A stretch of 64,000 nt of DNA from Labilibaculum sp. (lineage in GTDB: Bacteria > Bacteroidota > Bacteroidia > Bacteroidales > Marinifilaceae). A program made the translations under genes and the position numbers. The notes under the pieces were generated by a model. That model did not search any database. It saw nothing but the letters and a program-made list of their open reading frames with translations, and was not told the DNA's origin. The stretch lies in assembly GCF_963664555.1 (NCBI RefSeq), contig NZ_OY761461.1, positions 806,001 to 870,000 of the forward strand, in the 5' to 3' direction. Of the stretch, positions 39,984 to 50,441 are shown in pieces. Each line of letters opens with the position of its first letter. Position 1 is the first letter of the stretch.

Positions 39984-40544
39984 TTAACGTTTAGTGCTTA
40001 AATATTCTTCCATTCTGCGATCAAACATCTGGTTTTTCTCCAAGTAATCAGCAAACTTATTGTGCCCCGATTCCTCAATAAACTTCTTTAATTCTTCAAA
40101 GGCTTGTTCTTTTTTTTCTTCGATATTCATTCTGTACAGGTTCATGTATTGCTCGGCCTTTCTTTCCCAGGCATAGTTTGTAAGGATAATTTTCTTGAAT
40201 AGTAAAGCTAGTATCAGACTTGTGAACAGCAAAAACGAATTTGTGATTTCAGGAAAAAAAAGAATCGGTATTATCATTAGAAATATCGGTAAAATGGCCG
40301 AAATACAAAATACTCCAATTACCAGATTGTTATAGTATTCGGAAAAATGAACCAATTTCTTTTTTTGCGAGGAATAAAAAATCAGCCAGTTGACAAATAG
40401 ATTCAGAGCCATGCTATACAAAAGAATTGCAGCCTCACCGGCAGAATTTAAGGAGAAGAAAATAGCAACAAAGAGGATTAAATTGGAAAGAATGAAAGGA
40501 TAGATGTGATTTTCGGCTGCATCTTTGGTATTGCGATTTTTCAT
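39984..40544 (-). CDS. Membrane protein of unknown function
   Basis: The product (about 186 residues from the ATG at 40544) has four predicted membrane segments (YPFILSNLILFVAIFFSL, AILLYSMALNLFVNWLIFY, LVIGVFCISAILPIFLMIIPI and SFLLFTSLILALLF). A charged helical cytosolic tail follows (EEKKEQAFEELKKFIEESG). A GTG at 40592, 5 bp after the elbB stop, would give a 202-residue version. I recognise no family. It is probably co-transcribed with elbB. Confidence 0.62.
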   Translation of the reverse strand: MKNRNTKDAAENHIYPFILSNLILFVAIFFSLNSAGEAAILLYSMALNLFVNWLIFYSSQKKKLVHFSEYYNNLVIGVFCISAILPIFLMIIPILFFPEITNSFLLFTSLILALLFKKIILTNYAWERKAEQYMNLYRMNIEEKKEQAFEELKKFIEESGHNKFADYLEKNQMFDRRMEEYLSTKR

Positions 40545-40597
40545 AGTAGGAAATATGATGTTGGCCAAAAGCTTGCCGCTATAAGCCAACACCTAAT

Positions 40598-41251
40598 TTA
40601 TAATGCCATAATTGTTTTCACTACATTATCTGCACCATCACCAATTTGCGCAATGGTGGCATCAAGCATATAGCAGGGCGTTGTTACAATTTTATTCTCT
40701 TTATCGAATACTATTTCACCATGGGTTGTAGAAACATGAGTTGCTCCCATCTTAGAAATTGCTTCAGCAGTTCCTTCGTCTTCGCCAATGGTAACTTCAA
40801 CTTCACCCAAAACTTTAGCAATAAGGGCAGGAGCTATGCATAAGGCTCCGATTGGCTTTTTAGCTTTGTGCATTGCTTTTATAGCCGATGCAACATCAGG
40901 ATTTACCTCACATTCGGCACCTGCGAAAGCAAATGTGCATAAATTTTTTGCTGCGCCAAATCCACCGGGAAAAAGAATGGCATCAAACTCATCGGCCGAG
41001 AATTCTTTTAGATCTTTGATATTTCCCCGTGCAATTCGAGCAGCTTCAACCAATACATTTCTTGTCTCGGGCATTTCTTTTCCAGTAATATGGTTAATTA
41101 CATGGTATTGATTGATGTTTGGAGCAAAAATCTGATAGCTTCCTCCGTTTTTTGAAATGGAATATAAGGCTAAGGTTGCTTCATGAATTTCAGAACCATC
41201 ATAGACACCTGATCCTGCTAGAACAACTGCAAATTTTTTCTTTGAATTCAT
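40598..41251 (-). CDS. elbB: Isoprenoid biosynthesis glyoxalase ElbB
   Basis: This is a DJ-1/PfpI-superfamily protein of 217 residues. Family features are VVLAGSGVYDGSEIHEA at the start, NVLVEAARIARG, LFPGGFGAAKNLCTFA, the nucleophile-elbow cysteine in IGALCIAPALIAKVLG, and TTPCYMLDATIAQIGDGADN near the end. ElbB homologues have glyoxalase activity on small aldehydes. The link to isoprenoid synthesis is historical. It converges with neither neighbour and is followed by a membrane protein gene on the same strand. Confidence 0.92.
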   Translation of the reverse strand: MNSKKKFAVVLAGSGVYDGSEIHEATLALYSISKNGGSYQIFAPNINQYHVINHITGKEMPETRNVLVEAARIARGNIKDLKEFSADEFDAILFPGGFGAAKNLCTFAFAGAECEVNPDVASAIKAMHKAKKPIGALCIAPALIAKVLGEVEVTIGEDEGTAEAISKMGATHVSTTHGEIVFDKENKIVTTPCYMLDATIAQIGDGADNVVKTIMAL

Positions 41252-41372
41252 TTTTAGATACTTTATTTTACTGTTTAAGATGTTTGTTTTAAATAAACGG
41301 ATATCTGTTCTTTATATTTCATTGCGGAATTAGCCTGAACTAATTCCATTTTTATAAATACAAATTACAAGA

Positions 41373-41948
41373 ATGAAGACGAAACGTATATTTATTGCAA
41401 TAAAGATAGATAATACACATCAAATTAATGAAGTTTTTCGACAAGTTGGATTTGATTTAAATGAAGAAGCAATAAAATGGGTCAATAAAAACGGACTTCA
41501 CATTACACTTCTTTTTCTGGGAGAGACCGATATTGAGGAAATTGCCGTGATTACTGATAAATTGAAGACGATTGGAGGTGATTTTGATGCTTTTCGGCTG
41601 AATTTGAAATCGATTGGCGCTTTTCCTTCAATCGAGCATCCAAGAATTTTATGGACTGGCATTAATTCAACTTCAGGCTTATATGAACTGCAAATGAAAA
41701 TTTTAATTCAACTTAAAAAAGAAAAAGTAACCGACGATTATAAATATACTCCTCACCTCACCATTGGCAGAATTAAGGGAGGCGTGAAAAACCCCGAAAA
41801 GATAAAGAAATGTCTTCTGAAATTGAAGGATTGGGAGGATAGCGATCTTCTTATCGATAAGTTTGTACTCATGGAAAGTTTACTTACGAAAGATGGACCC
41901 GTTTATCATGTTTTGGAAACTTTTAGCTTGAAAAATCAGAATGTGTGA
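41373..41948 (+). CDS. thpR: RNA 2',3'-cyclic phosphodiesterase
   Basis: This is a 2H-phosphoesterase family protein of 191 residues with both HxT motifs: GLHITLLFLGE near residue 47 and YTPHLTIGRIKGG near 129. These hold the catalytic histidines that open 2',3'-cyclic phosphates. The N-terminal KRIFIAIKIDN strand and the C-terminal FVLMESLLTKDGPVYHVLETF are family-typical. The physiological RNA substrate is uncertain. Confidence 0.92.
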   Translation: MKTKRIFIAIKIDNTHQINEVFRQVGFDLNEEAIKWVNKNGLHITLLFLGETDIEEIAVITDKLKTIGGDFDAFRLNLKSIGAFPSIEHPRILWTGINSTSGLYELQMKILIQLKKEKVTDDYKYTPHLTIGRIKGGVKNPEKIKKCLLKLKDWEDSDLLIDKFVLMESLLTKDGPVYHVLETFSLKNQNV

Positions 41949-42071
41949 GTTGTTTTTCATTTGTAAAGTGTTGAAATAAATAATTATAAATGACTTTTAA
42001 ATTTTCCTTTCATCAGTATTTTTTAAATTAATGATTAAATGTAAATTTGGGCTACTTAAAAATATTCGAAT

Positions 42072-42722
42072 ATGATTACGATAGAAACATTGGTGTTTAA
42101 TCACTGGCAGGAAAACACATACATATTGCATGATGAAACAGGGGAGGCAGTCTTGATTGACTGTGGTGTTTTCTTTAAAGACGAAGGCAGAAAGCTGATT
42201 GATTTTGTTGAAAAGAAAGGGCTGAAACTGGTAAAACAGTTGAACACACATTTACATATCGATCATGTTTTGGGCAATCAATTTATGAAGGATCAGTTTG
42301 GATTGCTTACTGAAGCTCATAAAGATGACGAGTTTTTGCTGGCCGAAGCTCCTAACTACGCAATTCGATTGGGACTCGAGAATGTGGTTGAACCACCTCC
42401 GATTGGTAAGCTGATTGAGGAAGGAGACATTATTGAATTTGGAAATTCGGAGTTGAAAGTACTTCATGTTCCCGGACATTCGCCTGGTCATGTGGTGTTT
42501 TACAATGAGGAGCAAAAATTTTTAATTGCAGGTGATGTTTTATTCCGCGAAAGTATTGGGCGAACAGATTTACCATACGGAAATTACGAGCAATTAATTG
42601 AAGGAATCAAAACTAAACTTTTGATCCTTGATGATGAAGTTTGTGTTTATCCTGGGCATGGTCCGGCAACTTCTATCGGACATGAGAGATCTAAGAATTT
42701 GTTTTTAAAAGGATTGAGTTAA
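42072..42722 (+). CDS. MBL-fold metallo-hydrolase (glyoxalase II-like)
   Basis: This is a metallo-beta-lactamase-fold hydrolase of 216 residues with a complete metal site: NTHLHIDHVLGN (HxHxDH) near residue 59, HVPGHSPGHVVFY, the bridging aspartate in IAGDVLFRESIGRTDLPYG, and YPGHGPATSIGHERSKN. It lacks the extra C-terminal domain of classical glyoxalase II, as in the short YcbL-type enzymes. The substrate is probably a thioester but cannot be fixed from sequence. Confidence 0.9.
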   Translation: MITIETLVFNHWQENTYILHDETGEAVLIDCGVFFKDEGRKLIDFVEKKGLKLVKQLNTHLHIDHVLGNQFMKDQFGLLTEAHKDDEFLLAEAPNYAIRLGLENVVEPPPIGKLIEEGDIIEFGNSELKVLHVPGHSPGHVVFYNEEQKFLIAGDVLFRESIGRTDLPYGNYEQLIEGIKTKLLILDDEVCVYPGHGPATSIGHERSKNLFLKGLS

Positions 42723-42738
42723 ATCAAAAAGAAATATT

Positions 42739-42771
42739 CTAAACCCCATTTTAATATGGGGTTTTTTTGGA
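42739..42771 (+). terminator. Terminator after the MBL hydrolase gene
   Basis: The stem AAACCCCAT / ATGGGGTTT has a short AT loop and a run of seven T. Confidence 0.88.
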
Positions 42772-42984
42772 TCCAAAACAGACTTCGCAACAGGTTGCAA
42801 ATGTGATAAAAATCATGTTAGTATCGTTCTATAAAACAATTTGTTAAGATGAATTGTTGTTGGATATGAGAATGTTGAATAACAGTGACTAAATTCAGGG
42901 TTCAAGCTCCTCGGAAATTTAAATCTTTTACTACTTTTACGTACACAAATATTTTATTAAACAACACCTAATTTAAACAACAAT

Positions 42985-45876
42985 ATGGCAACTGAAAAGT
43001 TTGTTTCCCGTCACATTGGACCCCGCAATGGCGATATTAAAACAATGTTGGAAACTGTTGGTGCTCCTTCTCTGGAAGCCCTGATTGATGAAACAATCCC
43101 TTCAGATATTCGTTTGGAAAAAGCATTAGACCTTCCAAAAGCACTATCAGAATACGAATATTTTTCGAAGATTAAAGGAATTGCTGCTAAAAACAAAGTA
43201 TTCCGAACATTTATAGGACAAGGGTATTACGATACTATTACTCCTGCTGCTATTCAGCGAAATGTATTGGAAAATCCAGGATGGTATACTCCTTACACAC
43301 CTTATCAGGCAGAAGTATCACAGGGTAGATTGGAAGCTTTATTGAACTTCCAGACTATGATTTTGGATTTAACCAAAATGGAACTGGCTAATAGTTCTCT
43401 TTTAGATGAAGCAACTGCCGTGGGAGAGTCAATGTATATGATGCAGGCTCTTCGTTCCCGTGCTAAGAAAAAGGCTGATGCAAATCAGTTTTTTGTTGAT
43501 AAGAATGTTTTTGCTCACACGCTTGACGTTTTAACTACTCGTGCAACTCCTCTGGGAATCGAGTTAGTTGTTGGTGATTTCAATACATTCGAATTTTCGG
43601 ATCAGGTTTTTGGAGCTATCGTTCAATATCCGGCTTCAAACGGCAGTATTCAAGATTATGCAGCTTTTGTTGAGCGTGCTCATCAGGCTGAAGCATTGGT
43701 TGCTGTATCTGCTGATTTAATGAGTTTGGTGCTGTTAACTCCTCCAGGTGAGTGGGGTGCTGATATTGTTGTCGGTACATCTCAACGTTTTGGTGTTCCA
43801 ATGGGATATGGCGGACCACATGCGGCATATATGGCTTGTCGCGAAGCTTACAAAAGAAGCATTCCCGGACGTATTATTGGTGTAACCAAGGATGCTCAGG
43901 GAAACAATGCTTTGCGTTTGGCTTTGCAAACCCGGGAACAGCATATTAAACGTGAAAAAGCAACCTCTAATATCTGTACAGCACAAGCCTTGTTAGCTAC
44001 AATGGCTGGTTTTTATGGTGTTTATCACGGTCAGGAAGGTTTGAAGAGAATTGCATTGCACATTCATTCTGCCGCAGGTATTCTTTCCGAAGGATTAAAA
44101 TCCTTGGGTTATCAACAAACTGTTGACAACTTCTTTGATACTTTGCAGGTTGTGATTCCTGCCGGGGTTTCTGTTGAGGAAATTCGCAAAGCTGCATTGC
44201 AGGCCGAATTCAATTTCTTCTACATTAACGATACTACAATTGGTATTTCAATTGACGAGAAAATTAGCGCAGAGGAATTAAGTGCTGTTCTTACCATTTT
44301 CTCAAAAGCAGCAGGTAAAAATGAAGTTGTTGTGGAGGGTATTGAAGATAAAATTTCATTCGATTCAAAATATGCAAGAACAAGTGAATTTCTAACTCTG
44401 GATGTATTTAAACGTTACCGTTCCGAAACCGCTTTGATGCGTTACATTAAAAGTTTGGAAAAGAAAGATATTGGATTGAATACATCTATGATTTCTTTGG
44501 GATCGTGTACAATGAAGCTGAATGCTGCAGTGGAAATGCTGCCAATTAGCTGGCCGGAGATTGGTGGAATTCATCCGTTTGTTCCTGCTGATCAGGCTTT
44601 GGGTTACAAGGAAATCATTGAAGATCTTGAAAAATGGCTTTCGGTTATTACCGGATTTGCAGGTTGTACTTTACAGCCAAATTCAGGTGCTGCTGGTGAG
44701 TATACAGGATTAATGGTGATTCGCGAATATCATATATCAAGAGGTGAAGGCCATCGAAATGTGGTTTTAATTCCTTCATCAGCACATGGAACAAATCCTG
44801 CCTCGGTTACAATGGCTGGAATGAAAGTTGTGATTGTAAACTGCGATGAAAACGGAAACGTAGAATTTGAGGACTTAAAAGCGAAAGCAGAAAATCATAA
44901 AGATGATTTGTGTGCATACATGATCACCTATCCGTCAACACATGGTGTGTTCGAAACAGGTATTAAGGCGATGATGAATCTGATTCATGAAAACGGAGGA
45001 CAGGTTTACATGGATGGAGCGAATATGAATGCTCAGGTTGGTCTAACAAATCCGGGTACAATTGGTGCTGATGTTTGTCATTTAAATCTTCATAAAACAT
45101 TTGCAATTCCTCATGGTGGCGGCGGACCTGGTGTTGGTCCAATAGCTGTGGCTGAACATTTGGTGCAATTCTTACCTTCTCACAAATTTGTGAAAACCGG
45201 TGGCGAAAATGCAATTACTGCAGTGGCAGCAGCTCCGTTTGGATCTGCAAGTGTATTGCCAATTACCTATGGATACATTGCCATGTTAGGCGCTGAAGGC
45301 TTGGAGAAAGTTACAAAAATGGCAATTTTGAATGCCAATTACCTGGCTTCCTCTTTTGAGAAATTAGGTTTCAAAATTTTATATAAGGGAGCAAAAGGGC
45401 GCGTTGGTCATGAAATGATTTTTGACTGCCGCGAGTTCAATAAATCTGTAGGAATTACCGATACCGATATCGCTAAGCGATTGATGGATTATGGGTTTCA
45501 CGCTCCAACATTATCTTTTCCTGTTCATGGTACATTAATGGTTGAACCAACCGAAAGTGAGCCATTGGAAGAGATGGATCGTTTCATTGAAGCATTGGCG
45601 AAAATTAATGAAGAAATGAAAGAGATTGAAGATGGTGTTGCTGATGTTTCTGACAATGTGTTGAAAAATGCACCTCACACACATAGGGTATTAACTGCTG
45701 ATGAGTGGAATCATACATACAATCGTCAAAAAGCAGCTTATCCATTAAGTTGGGTTGCTGATAATAAATTTTGGCCTTCAGTTGCTCGTGTTGATGATGC
45801 TTTTGGCGATAGGAACCTAATGTGTACATGTGCACCATTAGAAGCTTATTTGGAAGAACATATCGATGTTGACTAA
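42985..45876 (+). CDS. gcvP: Glycine dehydrogenase (decarboxylating), P-protein
   Basis: This is the PLP-dependent P-protein of the glycine cleavage system. It decarboxylates glycine and loads the aminomethyl group on the H-protein. The 963 residues are the single-chain form containing both homologous halves. The N-terminal half has [18 protein letters not shown] and FIGQGYYDT. The C-terminal half has [28 protein letters not shown] and the PLP lysine K704 in [20 protein letters not shown]. The gcvT and gcvH genes are not adjacent, which is common in this phylum. Two terminators follow. Confidence 0.97.
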   Translation: MATEKFVSRHIGPRNGDIKTMLETVGAPSLEALIDETIPSDIRLEKALDLPKALSEYEYFSKIKGIAAKNKVFRTFIGQGYYDTITPAAIQRNVLENPGWYTPYTPYQAEVSQGRLEALLNFQTMILDLTKMELANSSLLDEATAVGESMYMMQALRSRAKKKADANQFFVDKNVFAHTLDVLTTRATPLGIELVVGDFNTFEFSDQVFGAIVQYPASNGSIQDYAAFVERAHQAEALVAVSADLMSLVLLTPPGEWGADIVVGTSQRFGVPMGYGGPHAAYMACREAYKRSIPGRIIGVTKDAQGNNALRLALQTREQHIKREKATSNICTAQALLATMAGFYGVYHGQEGLKRIALHIHSAAGILSEGLKSLGYQQTVDNFFDTLQVVIPAGVSVEEIRKAALQAEFNFFYINDTTIGISIDEKISAEELSAVLTIFSKAAGKNEVVVEGIEDKISFDSKYARTSEFLTLDVFKRYRSETALMRYIKSLEKKDIGLNTSMISLGSCTMKLNAAVEMLPISWPEIGGIHPFVPADQALGYKEIIEDLEKWLSVITGFAGCTLQPNSGAAGEYTGLMVIREYHISRGEGHRNVVLIPSSAHGTNPASVTMAGMKVVIVNCDENGNVEFEDLKAKAENHKDDLCAYMITYPSTHGVFETGIKAMMNLIHENGGQVYMDGANMNAQVGLTNPGTIGADVCHLNLHKTFAIPHGGGGPGVGPIAVAEHLVQFLPSHKFVKTGGENAITAVAAAPFGSASVLPITYGYIAMLGAEGLEKVTKMAILNANYLASSFEKLGFKILYKGAKGRVGHEMIFDCREFNKSVGITDTDIAKRLMDYGFHAPTLSFPVHGTLMVEPTESEPLEEMDRFIEALAKINEEMKEIEDGVADVSDNVLKNAPHTHRVLTADEWNHTYNRQKAAYPLSWVADNKFWPSVARVDDAFGDRNLMCTCAPLEAYLEEHIDVD

Positions 45877-45898
45877 CTAGTCTATCAGATTAATATTT

Positions 45899-45934
45899 AA
45901 AAATCCGGTAAGTTAATTCTTATCGGATTTTTTT
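45899..45934 (+). terminator. First terminator after gcvP
   Basis: The stem AAATCCGGTAA / TTATCGGATTT has a loop of about 9 nt and a T-run. Confidence 0.82.
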
Positions 45935-45961
45935 GTGGAAATTCGAACGAAATCCAGTGCA

Positions 45962-45994
45962 CAAAAAAGGAGGCTGCCCCGGCCTCCTTTTTGT
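45962..45994. terminator. Second terminator after gcvP
   Basis: AAAAAGGAGGC / GCCTCCTTTTT forms a strong stem with a 6-nt loop. It has A-rich and T-rich flanks and may act in both directions. Confidence 0.82.
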
Positions 45995-46291
45995 TCTATT
46001 ACTAACCCTAAAATTTAACTATGAAAATAATGAATTGAAGAAATTCATTAAATCTACGTTTGTTTACGTTAGGGGTATGAAAAAGTTTTCGTTGGTTAGA
46101 GCTTAGAGTTTAAATTTATTTTGGTTGATTTTCATAAAAGTGACTCTTTCCCTTTTGTTCCAAGTCTTTCGTTGATACAAAAAAAAAATGAAAAAAAATG
46201 AAAAAAAAGACAATTCTCTCTTTACTTAACTAAATGTTTTAAGTGTCATTAGTTCAGGTGTTTAAACTAATTTAAAATGGAATTGTGAAAT
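45995..46291. other. AT-rich intergenic region between gcvP and ddl
   Basis: I see no gene or clear regulatory element. The stretch 46180-46212 is an A-rich run with repeated AAAAATG units. Confidence 0.6.
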
Positions 46292-47263
46292 TTAAAATTC
46301 ATTTTCGATCACCATACTCAAAATGTCTTTTAATTCTTTATTCATTGCTTTTACCTGCTTAGGAATAAAACTATTTGCAGTCATCCCGGGAACAGTATTG
46401 GCTTCGAGGATGAAAATTTCGTTTTTTCGAAGCATGTAATCAACCCGAACAATTCCCTTGCACTTTAAAGCGTCATAAATTTCCGAAGATAAATTTTGTA
46501 TTTGAAGTGTAAGCTCTTCTGAAATTCTCGCTGGCGTAATTTCATCAGCCATTGTGGGATCGTATTTGGCTTCGTAATCGAAGAATTCCTTTTTAGGCAA
46601 TACCTCTGTTACTGGAAATACGAGGGATTCATTTTTTGTTTTCACCAAGCCACAGGTAAATTCCAATCCGTCTATGAATTCTTCGATGATTACTTCTTTT
46701 CCTTCACCAAAAGCTTTGGCAATGGCTTCATCCAGTTCATCAACTTTTTTAACTTTTGTGATACCAAAACTTGAACCATCAGCATTTGGTTTCACAAAAC
46801 AAGGCATGCCCAGATTTTCATTTATTGCTTGGGTCGAATAGTTTTGGTCTATTTTAAGAAGAATCGATTTGGCAACCTTAAAGCCCAACGATTTTAAATA
46901 GGAATTACAAGCATGCTTATTAAAACTAAGCGAACTGCTAAAAACATCGCAGGTTGAATGGGGAACAGCAAGTAATTTTAAATATCCCTGCAAAATTCCA
47001 TTTTCACCGGGAGTTCCATGAATTCCAATATACGCGAAATCAAACTTTACCTTACCTTCTTCAGTACTAAAACTAAAATCATTTTTATCGATCGGATAAT
47101 ATCGATCGTCGATTTTTACATTCCAATCTGTTCCTTTTAGTATTACTAAGTAAGGAGTGTATTTCTCAGCATCCAGACATGAGAAAATATGATTTGAAGT
47201 TTGCAGGGAGATTTCAAATTCAGCAGAATCTCCACCTGCAATTACAGCGATTGTTCTTTTCAT
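46292..47263 (-). CDS. ddl: D-alanine--D-alanine ligase
   Basis: This ATP-grasp ligase makes the D-Ala-D-Ala dipeptide for peptidoglycan. The 323 residues carry VIAGGDSAEFEISLQTS, FAYIGIHGTPGENGILQGYL, CFVKPNADGSSFGITKV, VIIEEFIDGLEFTCGLV, and the metal/substrate segment FILEANTVPGMTANSFIPKQ. It is last in a run of three genes (PASTA protein, pseudouridine synthase, ddl) spaced by about 14-15 bp, so it is almost certainly an operon. The order is common in Bacteroidota. Confidence 0.96.
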   Translation of the reverse strand: MKRTIAVIAGGDSAEFEISLQTSNHIFSCLDAEKYTPYLVILKGTDWNVKIDDRYYPIDKNDFSFSTEEGKVKFDFAYIGIHGTPGENGILQGYLKLLAVPHSTCDVFSSSLSFNKHACNSYLKSLGFKVAKSILLKIDQNYSTQAINENLGMPCFVKPNADGSSFGITKVKKVDELDEAIAKAFGEGKEVIIEEFIDGLEFTCGLVKTKNESLVFPVTEVLPKKEFFDYEAKYDPTMADEITPARISEELTLQIQNLSSEIYDALKCKGIVRVDYMLRKNEIFILEANTVPGMTANSFIPKQVKAMNKELKDILSMVIENEF

Positions 47264-47278
47264 TGGGTATCTATGGTT

Positions 47279-48355
47279 TTATTGTTCTTCTTCTTCCTCT
47301 ATAGGTCTGTTAGAGGTGTAATCTCTCCATTTCTGGATTAAAGTGGCCATGTCATCAGGTATTTCCGAATCAAATGAGATATATTCTCCGGTTACGGGAT
47401 GATTGAAGCCTAATGTTTTAGCATGTAAGGCTTGGCGCGGACAAATTTTAAAACAGTTCTGAACAAATTGTTTGTACTTGGTAAAGGTGGTTCCTTTTCT
47501 GATATCATCTCCTCCGTATTCAGCATCGTTGAATAGGGGATGACCAATACTTTTGAAGTGGGCACGGATTTGATGTGTTCTTCCGGTTTCTAAAATACAT
47601 TCTACCAAATTTACATAGCCAAGTCTTTCCAAAACTCTGTAATGGGTTACAGCATGCTTTCCATGTTCACCATCAGGGAAAACATCCATAACTTTTCTGT
47701 TTTTAAGGTTTCTTCCAACATGACCGGTTATTGTTCCTTCGTCGTTTTCAAGATTCCCCCAAACCAATGCTCTGTATTTACGGTCACTGGTTTTGTTAAA
47801 AAACTGCAATCCCAGTTTGGTTTTAGCATCTTCGGTTTTGGCAATTACCAATATCCCGGATGTGTTTTTATCAATACGATGTACCAACCCCGGGCGAGGA
47901 TCTTTTGCATTAAATAAGGGGAGGTTTTGCAAATGAAAAGCCAAAGCATTAACCAATGTTCCCGAATAGTGCCCGTAGGAAGGATGTACAACCATTCCCG
48001 GCTCTTTATTGATGATTAAAAAAGCATCATCTTCATAAACAATATTTAAAGGAATATCCTGAGGAATAATTTCAATTTCTCTTGGCGGATAACTCAATAC
48101 AATGGTGATTATATCCTTTGGTTTCACCTTGTAGTTGCTTTTAACAGGAATATCGTTTACCAAAATATTTCCATTGTCGGCAGCATCTTGAATTTTATTT
48201 CTCGATGAGTTTAACATTCTGTCAACTAAGAATTTGTCGATTCTAAGTGGGTTTTGTCCAGGATCGGCCTCAAAACGAAAATGTTCGAATTGTTCCTGGT
48301 TTGCATCCAGATCTTCGTCAATATTGAAATTATCTAATGGTTCTTTTTCAGTCAT
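47279..48355 (-). CDS. rluD: RluA/RluD family pseudouridine synthase
   Basis: This enzyme isomerises uridine to pseudouridine, RluD-type enzymes acting on 23S rRNA helix 69. The 358 residues begin with an S4 RNA-binding domain (LRIDKFLVDRMLNSSRNKIQDAADNGNILVND). The catalytic domain follows with PGLVHRIDKNTSGILVIAKT (catalytic Asp), YRALVWG, and LETGRTHQIRAHFKSIGHPLFNDAEYGG. RluD is the best guess among RluA/C/D because of the S4 domain and the Bacteroidota gene order. The target is not proven. Confidence 0.9.
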   Translation of the reverse strand: MTEKEPLDNFNIDEDLDANQEQFEHFRFEADPGQNPLRIDKFLVDRMLNSSRNKIQDAADNGNILVNDIPVKSNYKVKPKDIITIVLSYPPREIEIIPQDIPLNIVYEDDAFLIINKEPGMVVHPSYGHYSGTLVNALAFHLQNLPLFNAKDPRPGLVHRIDKNTSGILVIAKTEDAKTKLGLQFFNKTSDRKYRALVWGNLENDEGTITGHVGRNLKNRKVMDVFPDGEHGKHAVTHYRVLERLGYVNLVECILETGRTHQIRAHFKSIGHPLFNDAEYGGDDIRKGTTFTKYKQFVQNCFKICPRQALHAKTLGFNHPVTGEYISFDSEIPDDMATLIQKWRDYTSNRPIEEEEEQ

Positions 48356-48369
48356 TTTTTTCAGTTGTT

Positions 48370-49203
48370 TTAGTAAAGCAAGTTGCTTAAACTTAGTTGT
48401 AGCAGGGAATCAGCATGTTGCAGCTTTACTGAATCTCGTGTTAGCCAGATATCAATTTTAGAGCCTGGTTGAATTCTTTGATCGTTATCAAAAGACGGAT
48501 ATTGTTTCCATACTTTAGATTGGATAGAATCAAAATGGTTGTTAATTGATTGATCAAATTGTATTCTTCCCAAATTCATATTGGATAGAATGATTTTTTC
48601 TTTTGCCTGAGAGTTTGTTTTTCCAATTAAGTTCGGAGCAATAATTCCATTGTTATCCCCTTTTCCCAGAACCAAATCTATGCTTGCTCCTTTATCAACC
48701 ATACTGCCGGCATGTATTGTATCGCCATTGTATTTCGGAAATAGCACGAGGTTAAAAAATTGATTTTCGGCGTATTCTAACTTTCCAATCTGAAAACCAT
48801 TGGTTATTAATAATTCATAAGCCTGTCGGAATGAATTATCTACCAAATTGGGAAAACGAACCTGTTCAGGCTTGTTGGCATTAATGGTTAGGAATAAATT
48901 TCTTTTTCTTTTTACAACTGCACCAGCTAAAGGTCTTTGGTCAAGAACGGTGCCCGGAGCAAATTTGGGGTTGTATATGGAATCGTAGATAGAGAAAACC
49001 AATTGCTCTGCTTCCAGTTTATTTCCTGCTTCTTCAATACTCATACCATATAAATCCGGAACTTCAAGTTCTTCTCCGTGATGGGTGTACCATCTTAAAC
49101 TAATTAGAGTGATCCAAATTAGTACTATTGTAATTAATAAAGCGATTCCAACCTGTATTAGAAATAGCTTACTCTTGAAGAAATTTACTGATCTCATCCT
49201 CAT
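48370..49203 (-). CDS. PASTA domain-containing membrane protein
   Basis: The product (about 277 residues from the ATG at 49203) has one N-terminal membrane helix (FLIQVGIALLITIVLIWITLISLRW) and then three PASTA-type repeats: VPDLYGMSIEEAGNKLEAEQL, FPNLVDNSFRQAYELLITNGF and APNLIGKTNSQAKEKIILSNMNL. Each repeat is followed by a P-G-x-x-V/I or P-G-S-K-I strand. PASTA domains bind peptidoglycan or beta-lactam-like groups. There is no kinase or penicillin-binding domain, so it is a stand-alone sensor or scaffold. It heads the operon with rluD and ddl. An upstream TTG at 49230 is a less likely start. Confidence 0.88.
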   Translation of the reverse strand: MRMRSVNFFKSKLFLIQVGIALLITIVLIWITLISLRWYTHHGEELEVPDLYGMSIEEAGNKLEAEQLVFSIYDSIYNPKFAPGTVLDQRPLAGAVVKRKRNLFLTINANKPEQVRFPNLVDNSFRQAYELLITNGFQIGKLEYAENQFFNLVLFPKYNGDTIHAGSMVDKGASIDLVLGKGDNNGIIAPNLIGKTNSQAKEKIILSNMNLGRIQFDQSINNHFDSIQSKVWKQYPSFDNDQRIQPGSKIDIWLTRDSVKLQHADSLLQLSLSNLLY

Positions 49204-49359
49204 TAGGGCTTTAGTATTCTTTATAAACAACTACTTGCAAAAGAAAAGATTGCTTGAGTTGCATCTCTTTTGTCTTTTACAAAAATAGCAGAGATTTTTT
49301 AGATTATAGAAAAAAATGAAGCAAACCAGAACTAATTATCCGATTTGGGATTAATCCAT

Positions 49360-49388
49360 AAAAAAAGAGCTCCCTCGGAACTCCATCT
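49360..49388 (-). terminator. Terminator after rpmH
   Basis: On the minus strand GAGTTCC / GGAGCTC (one G-U pair) closes a 3-nt loop and is followed by seven T. Confidence 0.75.
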
Positions 49389-49482
49389 TCATCAATAATA
49401 GAATAGTGTCTATTCTATAAAATACAAAAAAGTAAAGAATTATATTCTTTACTTTCTGTATATCGTCAACTTAATTTAAAAA

Positions 49483-49641
49483 TTAAGCCTTGTGTTTGTG
49501 TTCACTAGAAACAGATAGTTTTTTTCTGCCTTTGGCTCTTCTGCGAGATAATACAGCTCTTCCGTTTGCTGAAGCCATTCTCTCTCTGAATCCGTGCTTG
49601 TTTCTTCTCTTTCTATTTGAAGGTTGAAATGTTCTTTTCAT
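49483..49641 (-). CDS. rpmH: 50S ribosomal protein L34
   Basis: The 52-residue, strongly basic ribosomal protein begins [20 protein letters not shown] and contains [22 protein letters not shown], the universal L34 signature. The Bacteroidota-type extension [10 protein letters not shown] closes it. It is followed by its own terminator. The gene is short and easily missed by length-filtered gene calls. Confidence 0.97.
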   Translation of the reverse strand: MKRTFQPSNRKRRNKHGFRERMASANGRAVLSRRRAKGRKKLSVSSEHKHKA

Positions 49642-49744
49642 CGCGAAAAATTTTTATCGAATAAAGTTATTATATGCGTTGATTTCGGATTGCAAAAATA
49701 GGTTTTTTTTTAATGTAACAAAAAGATCAGCCCTTTTATTTTCA

Positions 49745-50365
49745 CTAAATATCAAGATGTACTATTTTTTTTGTCTCAAAGAACTCCTCCGAGAAATAAT
49801 TTGAGCACTCGTAAACACTGATTCTGCTTCCATATTCGGAGATTTCATTTTCAAAATCACCACCCTTTAAATAAATTATACCATTGGGTAAACTATTTTG
49901 ATCTTTCACCTTACTATTTTTAAGAACCATGTTTACAAATTTTGGAAATGCGGTAACGGCTCTGCTTACAATAAAGTCAAATTTTTCTTTAACCTGTTGT
50001 ACGCGAATGTGTTCTGCTTTTACGTTGTTCAGGTTTAATGCGTTTGCAACTTCAGTTACAACTTTTATCTTTTTTCCGATCGAGTCGATTAAATAAAAAT
50101 TGCATTCAGGAAATAGAATAGCCAGGGGAATTCCGGGAAAACCACCACCTGTTCCCACATCCATTATCTTTGTGCCCGGGGTAAACTGAATCACCTTGGC
50201 TATTGCTAAAGAATGTAAAACGTGGTGTTCGTATAGTGAATCCATATCTTTTCTGGAGATAACATTAATTTGCTCATTCCAAAAAGTGTATAATTCGTTT
50301 AATCTGAAGAGTTTTTGTTCTTGCTCTTCAGTTAAATTGGGAAAGTATTTTTTGATGATTTCCAT
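49745..50365 (-). CDS. rsmG: 16S rRNA (guanine527-N7)-methyltransferase
   Basis: This SAM-dependent methyltransferase modifies G527 of 16S rRNA. The 206 residues carry the N-terminal NLTEEQEQKLFRLNELYTFWNEQINVISR motif, HHVLHSLAIAKV, and the SAM-binding MDVGTGGGFPGIPLAILFP. These are followed by LIDSIGKKIKVV and the family signature DFIVSRAVTAFPKFV. It stands between rpmH and a sigma factor gene on the same strand. Confidence 0.95.
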   Translation of the reverse strand: MEIIKKYFPNLTEEQEQKLFRLNELYTFWNEQINVISRKDMDSLYEHHVLHSLAIAKVIQFTPGTKIMDVGTGGGFPGIPLAILFPECNFYLIDSIGKKIKVVTEVANALNLNNVKAEHIRVQQVKEKFDFIVSRAVTAFPKFVNMVLKNSKVKDQNSLPNGIIYLKGGDFENEISEYGSRISVYECSNYFSEEFFETKKIVHLDI

Positions 50366-50441
50366 GCCAAATGTAAATTTAAACTTGGCAAATATAGGCT
50401 AAATTTTGAAGATGCGAATGAAAAAGAAGTGAGGATTCTGT

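Noticed and set aside
46180..46212. A-rich run near 46.2 kb as a regulatory element
   Set aside because: It is low-complexity sequence with repeated AAAAATG and no associated motif or gene start at a suitable distance.
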